Assembly: GCA_944548615.1 (NCBI GenBank)
Contig: OX155961.1
Span: 15,170,550-15,234,549 of the forward strand
Direction: 5' to 3'
Source: Micropterix aruncella
Taxonomy: Eukaryota > Arthropoda > Insecta > Lepidoptera > Micropterigidae
Length of the DNA stretch: 64,000 bases
The translations under genes were made by a program, and so were the position numbers. The notes under the pieces were generated by a model. That model saw only the letters and a list, made by a program, of their open reading frames with translations, was not told where the DNA came from and searched no databases. This document shows positions 56,530-64,000 of the stretch, piece by piece (the stretch's first letter is position 1; each line of letters opens with the position of its first letter).

Positions 56530-56966
56530 ATTGCTGTGTGTTTGTATGTGGTGTTTTATGGTAGCGAAGCTTGGACCCTGAAAGCTGACACCCAGAAGCG
56601 TCTTGGAGCATTTGAGATGTGGTGCTACCGGAGAATGCTCCGCATTAGCTGGATCCAGAAAGTTCCCAATGTTAGAGTACTCCAACTTGTCGGTAGAGAT
56701 CGCGAACTTTCACCCATAATCAAGCAAAGTGGCGTACCTGGACTACGTGCTGAGACATGAGCGATGCCAACTGCTTCAGCTCATTATTATGGGGAAAGTT
56801 TGCGGTAAACGACGGGCTGCAAGAAGAAAAAGTCTTGGCTCTGTAACATCCGAGATTGGACAAACGTCTCAAGCATAGAAGAACTATTTCGCCTGGCCCA
56901 AGACAGGGAAAAATTCACAGAGCTGACAGCCAACCTCCTCTAGCAAAGGCACTTCAAGAAGAAGAA
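56530..56966 (+). pseudogene. Non-LTR reverse transcriptase C-terminal remnant with (AAG)n end
   Basis: VFYGSEAWTLKADTQKRLGA FEMWCYRRMLRISW is a widely recurring post-RT block. After a frameshift near 56745 it goes on LDYVLRHERCQLLQLIIMGK and CNIRDWTNVSSIEELFRLAQ. AAGAAGAAG at 56957-56966 may be the 3' tail. Confidence 0.75.
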
Positions 56967-57180
56967 GTACTTGTTTAGTCCTTATTACACTAGGTAACGA
57001 TGTCTAATATCGATACTCTATATAATATATTATTTCATTATTTTGAAGATCCAGAGATTTGACTTCTTTTATTCTTCATAATCTGGTTGATGTCGGGCGT
57101 CGTATTCGCAGTAGTTATTAGATTTATTAGATATTATATAAAATTCTTATATAAAATATTCATAACCACATCAACTCTGC
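56967..57180. other. AT-rich spacer
   Basis: No feature recognised. Confidence 0.3.
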
Positions 57181-57400
57181 ACCCCTTTTGGAAAAAATTC
57201 TTTTTAAAATCCCGCGGTCTTCCTCCTCACGTTCAAAAGATACTTTCTATATTCCCTCTTTTCATTCAAACTACGCAAAAAATACCTTCTTCAGACGCTC
57301 TTGCATGTGTTATAATGAAGTTTTGAACGACATAGATATATTCTCAGTGTCATTAATTACTTTTAGGAAACAATTGAGTGATTTGTTGTTGCATTAGTTT
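57181..57400 (+). pseudogene. Non-LTR retrotransposon RT tail remnant
   Basis: The frame reads FKIPRSSSSRSKDTFYIPSF HSNYAKNTFF, then RSCMCYNEVLNDIDIFSVSL ITFRKQL. This is the R.(F).(I/V)P...(T/S)N..(N/K)S...R....(F/Y)N......DIF....FK tail common after RT in insect LINEs. No RT core is present. Confidence 0.6.
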
Positions 57401-57835
57401 TAGTTTACAGCCAGTAATTTAGGTACTCGTACTAAATGACAACAGTTCGATCCGACTAGACATTTACATTGTTGTGGCTACATTTACAAGTTTTGTTAAA
57501 ATTAATGGCAATGTAGGTCTATTTGTTTAAGTGTATTTGTAAAAACATTTGTTTATGACTGTTTTTTACCTAAATAAAAAAAAAAAAATATATATTTTGC
57601 GATTTGAAGCGTAAAACGGCTCAGGTGTGCCATGTTGAGCCGAGTGGATCGTATCGAGTATATGGAAAAATAAAATTAATCACTGAACGACGACGGGATA
57701 TTTTAAAGGAAAAAGGTTAATGAAAATTTTGGTTTTTATTCTGCACACGAAGCACTTAGCTTAGATTTTGGCGCGCGAAAATCGAAGTCCGTAAATATGT
57801 CATGTTCGAATTCTGGTCGCAGACCGCACTATTCT

Positions 57836-57885
57836 GGTCCACGGGCCACCTGCGGCCCGCGGGCCGTATGTTTGACATCGTTGAT
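57836..57885. mobile_element. hAT-type terminal fragment
   Basis: GGTCCACGGGCCACCTGCGG, then CCCGCGGGCCGTATGTTTGACATC. The complement GATGTCAAACATACGGCCCG is the terminal sequence style of Charlie-like hAT elements and matches the GC-rich palindrome at 48640-48690. Confidence 0.5.
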
Positions 57886-58178
57886 AGACGAAGAATAGCC
57901 TCTATCTACTACTATACTCCGAATGTTACCTGACTCCAAAGGTTGTTTTACGATAGTGAAAGTCTATTTTCGAACTATAATGTTATTGAAGGTTTCTTTG
58001 TTTGGAGTGAAAGGAGTGCGCGTGTACAATGTTATCTCGACCCGCGACCGGAGCGCTGAAGAATAATTTCGCAACTGGTTCGCTGCGTCCGTTGCGCGTA
58101 GTATGGTTTTGGCGTGGAGGCGAACATGTGTAGTGGCGTGGGATGTGGTGCTTAACCGATTGCATTATGCATTTGTAT

Positions 58179-59884
58179 ACTATGATCATCTCTAGTGATA
58201 ATGATCAACGGACTAGTAACAAGCACATTGTGCGACCTTACACAAACAGCTTTGAAAATAATAGAGAAATGGTGCAAGGAGAATGACCTGTCGGTAAATC
58301 CAAAAAAGACCGACACCATTCTCTTCACACATAAACGTAAATTGGGTACATACAAAATGCCAACCTTGTTTGGATCCAGACTAACGCTCTCTAAAGAAGT
58401 AAAGTACCTAGGAATAACTTTGGACGAAAAACTAAACTGGAATAAACACCTAGACAACAAACTAAACAAAGCAACAGTCGCCTTCTGGCAATGCCGAAGA
58501 ATGGTGGGCAAGAAATGGGGACTAGCCCCACACATTATACTGTGGCTGTACAAAATGATAATAATACCAATGATAAGCTACGGAGCTGTAGTATGGTGGC
58601 CCCGCACCCAACTCACTACTGCAATCAACAAATTACAGAAAATGCAAAGGCTAGCATGTATAGCAGCGACCGGCTGCATGAGAACAACTCCAACAGCGGC
58701 GCTGGAAATCATGCTAGGGCTTCTACCACTACACCTACATATACAAAAAGAAGCAGCCGCAACGGCTCTTCGTCTAAAGAATCTAAACTTATGGACCAAA
58801 TATAAAACACCGCACACGAATATATATGATAATATACTGTCAAGTTTTCCAATGCTGGAAGCGGCAATCGACAGAATACCCAAAACTATGATCTTCTGGA
58901 AAGAATATGCCATATCATTAACAGAAGACTCAAAAGAAGCACTGAATCAAACGGACCTAAGAATCTACACAGATGGATCAAAAACCAACAAAGGTACAGG
59001 ATGTGGTGTCTTCTCGGAAGACCTAAACATACACATCTTCAAACCACTCGGAGCACACAACACAGTTTTCCAAGCAGAATGTATGGGAATAATAGAAGCT
59101 TGCAACGCAGTGAAACAGCGGCAGCTAAAACACGAAAACATATGTATTCTATCGGACAGCAGGTCAGTGCTACAGGCACTGGGAAGCGATAGATTTACAT
59201 CTGGGCTCATATACGAATGCCACCAAAGCCTCCTCGAGGTATGCGGAAAAGGCAATAAGGTGACACTGAAATGGATCAAGGGACACAGTAACTCAAGAGG
59301 AAACGATGCTGCGGATGAACTAGCCCGTAAGGGCTCAGACACACCGGCATACGGACCCGAACCTATCGTGCCCCTACCCTACTCGCACATAAACAACCAA
59401 CTTGACAACCACTACAAACAACTACATCAAACACACTGGAAAGAGATAGACACCTGCAGACAAACCAAAGAAATAGTAGTGGAATACAACCACAAACTTA
59501 CCAAAACACTTCTAAGGACAAAAAGACCCCAACTACGCAAACTAGTGGGACTGATAACAGGACACAACACACTAAACAAACACCTCTTCAACATGGGCGG
59601 AACGAATAGCCCTATGTGCAGAGCATGCATGGAGGCGGAAGAAACCACAAAACACATTCTGCTAGATTGTAAACAGGTAGAAGTATACAGGACAAAACAC
59701 CTTGGAACTCCAGGCACCCTGCGCGAGGCAGCAGGAAACCTGAAAGCCCTGCTGGCTTTCGTCGAGGAGCTGGGGTGGGTGGAATAGCGCTACCCCCGTT
59801 ACACGCAAAATAGGCACACTGGATGTCGACTTGCGGAGGAACGCCCAGTACAACTAACTAACTAACTAACTAACTATGATCATC
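58179..59884 (+). mobile_element. 5'-truncated LOA/I/R1-group LINE with 12-bp target duplication and (ACTA)n tail
   Basis: ACTATGATCATC flanks the element at 58179-58190 and 59873-59884. The 3' end has a short untranslated region and a run of ACTA units (59851-59874) instead of poly-A. The 5' end is truncated within the RT domain, as is usual for target-primed insertion. Confidence 0.85.
58195..59787 (+). CDS. LINE ORF2 C-terminal part: RT thumb, RNase H and CCHC knuckle
   Basis: The 530-codon frame is intact but begins inside RT: KIIEKWCKENDLSVNPKKTD, then KEVKYLGITLDEKLNWNKHL, the segment after the catalytic box. At about 260-390 lies RNase H with its four acids: IYTDGSK (D), FQAECMG (E), ILSDSRSV (D) and HSNSRGNDAADELARK (D). 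The C-terminal CRACMEAEETTKHILLDC is a CX2CX8HX4C knuckle. RNase H plus this knuckle places it in the I/R1/LOA group. Endonuclease and RT palm are missing by 5' truncation, so it cannot be active. The lack of stops shows the insertion is young. Confidence 0.9.
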   Translation: MIMINGLVTSTLCDLTQTALKIIEKWCKENDLSVNPKKTDTILFTHKRKLGTYKMPTLFGSRLTLSKEVKYLGITLDEKLNWNKHLDNKLNKATVAFWQCRRMVGKKWGLAPHIILWLYKMIIIPMISYGAVVWWPRTQLTTAINKLQKMQRLACIAATGCMRTTPTAALEIMLGLLPLHLHIQKEAAATALRLKNLNLWTKYKTPHTNIYDNILSSFPMLEAAIDRIPKTMIFWKEYAISLTEDSKEALNQTDLRIYTDGSKTNKGTGCGVFSEDLNIHIFKPLGAHNTVFQAECMGIIEACNAVKQRQLKHENICILSDSRSVLQALGSDRFTSGLIYECHQSLLEVCGKGNKVTLKWIKGHSNSRGNDAADELARKGSDTPAYGPEPIVPLPYSHINNQLDNHYKQLHQTHWKEIDTCRQTKEIVVEYNHKLTKTLLRTKRPQLRKLVGLITGHNTLNKHLFNMGGTNSPMCRACMEAEETTKHILLDCKQVEVYRTKHLGTPGTLREAAGNLKALLAFVEELGWVE

Positions 59885-60169
59885 ATGCGTCGCAAGCCAC
59901 TTACATAGCTGGAAGGTTTTCCCGGACTGGATTGGGAAATGCTTATTCGTTTGGATGAGGACCGCTTTCGACAGTGCACCACTATAAGCAAGAGCATAGT
60001 TTTTATGGTGTATGGAACATTCAATATTGTCCGAATTCGTATGACTATAAACTTGAAGATCAACATAGAGATAGTATGAAGTAGTATGAAAATAATAAAA
60101 GAGATCCTCGGTAACGCCCCGTTATATAGAGAAAAGATTAATTTAGATAATTAGATAGATAGATAATTA

Positions 60170-60520
60170 ATATAGAGAAAAGAAGAGGGGAAAGAACTGT
60201 TTCCTGGGGTACGCTAGCAGTGAGATCGATCAGGTCTGTGTGGGTATTCGCTGATTTAACGTATTACCGGCACCTTCTCAGGCAGGAGTCAAATCACGTT
60301 TTTGCATCATCCGAGTCGTTAAGAGAACGTAACCGTGCTAACAAAAAGTATAATCACGGCCCCATAATGCCTACTGTATTAAATGCGCTACTGAAGTCGA
60401 GTAGTAGGAAAATGCTGATTTTTCTGTCTGAGATCCATAGCGCATCTAATGTCATCAGTGACCTTGACCAGAGCTAAAGTAGTGCTGTGGCCAAAGCGTA
60501 AACCGGACTGGAGAGGGTTA
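60170..60520 (-). pseudogene. Non-LTR reverse transcriptase palm remnant
   Basis: The minus strand reads LQSGLRFGHSTTLALVKVTD DIRCAMD, then a broken LLDFSSAFNT-like block, and finally SVPQETVLSPLF across frames. These correspond to (Q)SGFR.GHST..ALV..(V)TDDI, LDFS.AF(N/D)T and GVPQGSVL.P.LF of Jockey/CR1-type RTs. Several stops and frameshifts. Confidence 0.65.
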
Positions 60521-61050
60521 AGTAGTCCATATGTGACTATAATAATAAGTCAAGTGTATGCGATTTTTTACGTATATGTATCGTATTTGTATTTCTGATT
60601 TGGTTATCATTGGATTTTCTGTTATGTTCCCAGGTATTACTTACTGTTATATGGATGGGCAATTGCCTAAAGGTGGTAAGGTACATTTTTAAAAGGTGGA
60701 GAAACTTTTTAACTTTTTGAACCACTTTTAGTATTATTTTCCAAAACTCAGTGGGGTTTTTCTAATTACAAACAAACATTTTAATTAGGAACGAACATCT
60801 ACTACATATAGTAGAGGTTCCTGGAGGGTGTCTTACTGAGGTGCGTAACTTACCTACACCTTTATTTATTGGAATTAAAATGAACATATTTTAATTTCTT
60901 TTACTCCCTTTATCGGCTTGTCCCTTCATATAGCTATGGCCTACAGTAGTTTGTATGATGTTACACTTGTAGTACATTCTGGCACATCCAAAAGAAGTAA
61001 ATTCGCCAATTGGATACGATTGTACTGTAATGTAAACCCACCCTGTACAT
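60521..61050. other. Intergenic DNA, no supported gene
   Basis: AT-rich; nothing recognised. Confidence 0.35.
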
Positions 61051-61195
61051 CAGTGGTCCTTAACCATTCTCGCAGAAGAGCTACTTTACGACATAAGATC
61101 GACAAGGTGGCAGTAATTATGCGTCCCAAATTGTGCTATAAACACTGCGGGTGGGTTAAGGGGAGAGGAGGCGGGGGGGGGGGGGGGGGTCCCAG
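61051..61195. mobile_element. hAT-like end followed by a 17-base G-tract
   Basis: CAGTGGTCCTTAACCATTCT CGCAGAAGAGCTACTTTACG resembles the CAGTGGTTCTCAACC-type terminal repeat of hAT elements. A G17 run lies at 61173-61189. The other end was not found. Confidence 0.4.
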
Positions 61196-61511
61196 GGTGT
61201 TTGGATCCTTATTTGGAGCCTCGAAAATTAAAGATTTTCATTTATTTTATTCTTGAACCCATTGAAAAATGTTGGAGTAAAATAAAAAATATTTAAGAAA
61301 AAGGCAGTAAAGAAAATGGAATGGTTAAGAAAACCATGTAGACCAAATAAAAAAGACAACTTAAAATAGGATTTTGAAGCAATTTACTAGCCATATTATT
61401 ACATAGATCTGTGCTGCAGTCAAGCGTGTGTTAATAATACAACATGTGTTAATGTTAGAAAGTAATAATAATCATGTCTAGATACTAAGCAGGGAATATG
61501 TTACCACTGGA

Positions 61512-62045
61512 GAGTTGTCACCTACAACAGGCGAACCCGTCACCCCAGGAAGGTATAAGGTTATTGATCGTTCTTTTAACCTGGAGTGAACGTGGAGACT
61601 TGAGAACAAAACAGACCACCGTCCAGCTACGCCAATTTACCCGTTAGAGTCTAATGCCTAACCGCGTAGCACTGGGAAGTTGAACCAGCGGACAGCCTTG
61701 CGCCCTCACTACCAGATTTGGCCAGATTTCTCCCTTCCGTTTGGTCACGGGTCCGAAGTCGTTTGCGCGTCCTTTACCTGTTGTTAGTTCAGCGGTAACT
61801 TAGTTTGAATTTATCGCGGGCCATGCGTCTTTGCCCGTCTACCACTCGGGATCGGGTGGTCAACTGGTCGTTTCAAGAGAGGATGACAACAGGTTAACAT
61901 CCACCCCAGCTGCGTAGGAAGCAGTATATCGTTTTCAGACTCCTCCCGTTATTCGCCGGAGTGCACAGTCAATTGACTGACGTTGCACGGTGCGAAAACC
62001 GCCCAGCCGCCCGAGGGTGAGCTGAACCGTGAGTAGAGCCGACCA
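61512..62045 (-). mobile_element. 0.7-kb dispersed retrotransposed repeat, copy D, inverted
   Basis: On the minus strand it ends with CGGGTTCGCCTGTTGTAGGT. It also contains GAGGAGTCTGAAAACGATATACTG and TTCGGACCCGTGACC. It is opposed to copy E 0.5 kb away, making an inverted pair. It looks 5'-truncated, and no target duplication was found. Confidence 0.65.
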
Positions 62046-62539
62046 GAGGTAACGAGCAAGTTTAGTGGCCTAACTGTACGAATACATTAAGAATAATATA
62101 TTTTTAAAATCTTTCGGTGAGCGACCGAAATGAAGGTGGCGAATAACCAGTCGGTCGCGATCAACATGTTGCCGACCGCTGCTGTACACCAATCAATGGA
62201 ATCCGAATCAACTAGGCTTTGGGCGACAGAGAAATAAACAATGGATGCGAATAACAGATTGAATGGCTCGATTTCGTCCTCGAGGCGGAAAAATAATGGA
62301 TTTCTTGTTTTCCGATTTGGTAATACAATTTCAGCCTCCTCGTAGGGTGTGTAAATCTGGCGCAGCCGCTTGTTTTTCAGGTTCAGGCATCCGAACAATG
62401 AAGCAGTATGGTCGCAACGGATGTAGAACGCTAAACACAATCACTTTCCAATGGCGTAGGGTATATAGATGATGTTTTTATTAATTTAAATAGACTGAGT
62501 ATGATGTTTAATGTACATTGATTGGTGTGTATGTATTCT
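62046..62539. other. Spacer between inverted repeat copies, possible hAT end
   Basis: GTTGCCGACCGCTG at 62168-62181 is, on the minus strand, CAGCGGTCGGCAAC, a hAT-like terminus. A 117-codon minus-strand frame (62440-62087) crosses this end and has no recognised domain, so no gene is called. Confidence 0.3.
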
Positions 62540-63301
62540 TCTACGATAGCGCCATGACAGTGAATAGTTTCGTGCAGCTTGGGCCATAAGATCCATGTTG
62601 TTCTCGGATCGGCTCAACTCACGATTCAGCTCCTAAACAGAAGCCTCCACGTGCGGAAGGCTACCCCGGGTAATATTCTCGCGTCTCAGGCCTCATGGAT
62701 AGCGAACCGGTTTCTCCTGGTGGGTTTGCATCCCGGCGCTACTGGATGGTTGGCGCACCGTTCGGTAACGCCAATCAATTGTGCACTCTGACTAAATGCT
62801 GAAGATGTCTGGAGACTATGGAAATATACTGTCTCCTAAGCAGCGGGGACGTATGTTGACCTGTCGTCAACCACCCTTAAAATGACAATTAGGCTACCCG
62901 ATCCTGAATTCAGAGCCGGGCAATAGATGCCTTTGGTCCACGATAGATTCAAACCGAATCATCGCTGAACATACGGCAGGTAGAGGTCGTGACTTTGAAT
63001 CCGTGACCAGTAGGGAGGAAGAAGGTAATTTGGTTGGTAAGGTGGTTAATTCCAGACAGAGATATCCTTCCAATACTGGTAGTCAGGGGGCGAGGCTGCC
63101 CGCTGAGTACCGTTTCCGGTGCCTCGCCGTAAGGCGTTGGCCTCTAACGGGCTCGTTGGCGGAACTAGACAGTAGATTGTCTCGTCTCTAAGTCTTCTAC
63201 GCTCATCCCACGGGTGCAAGAATGATCACATATCGTTATATCAGCCTGGGGCGACGGGTTCTCCCGTTGTAGTCAACACCACTCTACTCTACGATAGCGC
63301 C
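62540..63301 (+). mobile_element. 0.7-kb dispersed retrotransposed repeat, copy E, with 14-bp target duplication
   Basis: TCTACGATAGCGCC flanks the element at 62540-62553 and 63288-63301, leaving 734 bp. It is the closest relative of copy A (shared GTTCTCGGATCGGCTCAACT CACGATTCAGCTCCT, and GGAGACTATGGAAATATACT GTCTCC). Confidence 0.85.
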
Positions 63302-64000
63302 TAAACGCTTCATCTGATTAAGCTGAAATTAGGCATGCTGGCATCATTCGGTCATGGCAAGAGTTGAAAAGATTTTAGTTGAAACCTTTTTTATCTTAAT
63401 CCTTGTCTCCTCTACTATCATTCTGCATATTCAAAAAAATACAAAACAGCCACCTTGCCAGATGAATGGCTCGGAAAAAATATAAAAAACACATACATAC
63501 ATAGTTCAAAGCATTTTTAAAAATTATCTTAGGTTATTGCAAGGCAAATTTTACGCGGAATAGTAAGTAAAACTACGTAATAAGACAAATAACTACTTAA
63601 AAACTAAAAATAGTAGATTTTGAATGTAGACACCTAGTTAGTAAATTACCTTAATTTATCATTATACTAATGTTCCTTGGATTACATATTTTTTATTATG
63701 TGATTCGTTAATAATTTATGTATTACAATTGTTTGTTGAAAGACTTTACATGATCAAGTACATTATCTTGTATATAATCTTCTTCTGTCGTCTGATCCGA
63801 AGATCACGGGTCTTAGACCTCGAATTTATTTATTTATTTATTTATTTATTTCCCAAAACATAATTAACCTTACAGATGATTCCAAATCGTTAATTATTTT
63901 TCTAGGCTATTATTCTAGATTATAACTATTATTCTACTATAGACTATTATTATAATTCTACTGTTAATAATATTATTATTACTCTACTCCATTACTATTA
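63302..64000. other. AT-rich right edge with (ATTT)n microsatellite
   Basis: Seven to eight ATTT units lie at 63822-63851, possibly the tail of a minus-strand LINE beyond the window. TATTAT-rich words follow to the end. No gene is recognised. Confidence 0.4.

Noticed and set aside
62087..62440. 117-codon minus-strand frame
   Set aside because: No recognisable domain; it spans a hAT-like terminal sequence, so it is probably a chance frame.

Overview
This is a stretch of insect nuclear genome: AT-rich, with long GT-AG introns and very dense in transposable elements. Only one conventional host gene is fully resolved. It is a sorbitol dehydrogenase gene (zinc-dependent medium-chain alcohol dehydrogenase family) on the + strand, with eight coding exons from 6408 to 29129. 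They splice into a 357-residue protein that keeps the catalytic zinc ligands, a four-cysteine structural zinc site and the NAD-binding motif. The protein reads like insect Sodh proteins. Short (CCTAA)n tracts (the insect TTAGG telomere unit), a BEL/Pao element and the mixture of insect-type transposons support an arthropod. I cannot name the order.

Left flank (1-6400): a dispersed 0.7-kb retrotransposed repeat with target-site duplications; an intact 501-codon Tigger/Jerky-type gene on the - strand that has lost all three catalytic acidic residues and is a candidate domesticated transposase; an inverted 15-bp repeat block with telomere-like tracts; and a decayed pogo-like transposon with clear terminal inverted repeats.

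Sorbitol dehydrogenase gene (6408-29129): about 22 kb of intron carries the 3' ends of several non-LTR retrotransposons on both strands, a Penelope-like fold-back element with a 16-bp target duplication, TTAA-flanked MITEs, a tRNA-derived SINE, a nearly intact CR1-type LINE (one stop codon in ORF2) and a Tigger element. Intron 6 starts with a five-copy, 119-bp tandem array in which each unit carries the last 24-27 bases of exon 6 plus its splice donor.

Right flank (29150-64000): almost entirely mobile DNA. It holds nested MITEs, a Helitron helicase remnant, a mariner element broken by a microsatellite-bearing insertion, and a complete BEL/Pao LTR retrotransposon (LTRs that look identical, 5-bp target duplication, uninterrupted 1889-codon gag-pol, tRNA-Tyr-type primer site). 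It also holds hAT ends, two copies of a MITE with internal 120-bp repeats, further mariner and IS630-type fragments, a 5'-truncated LINE with RNase H and a perfect 12-bp target duplication, and three more copies of the 0.7-kb repeat family (plus one near 33.7 kb). I found no rRNA gene, functional tRNA gene, CRISPR array or bacterial sequence. Boundaries of decayed elements are by eye and approximate unless a target duplication is stated.
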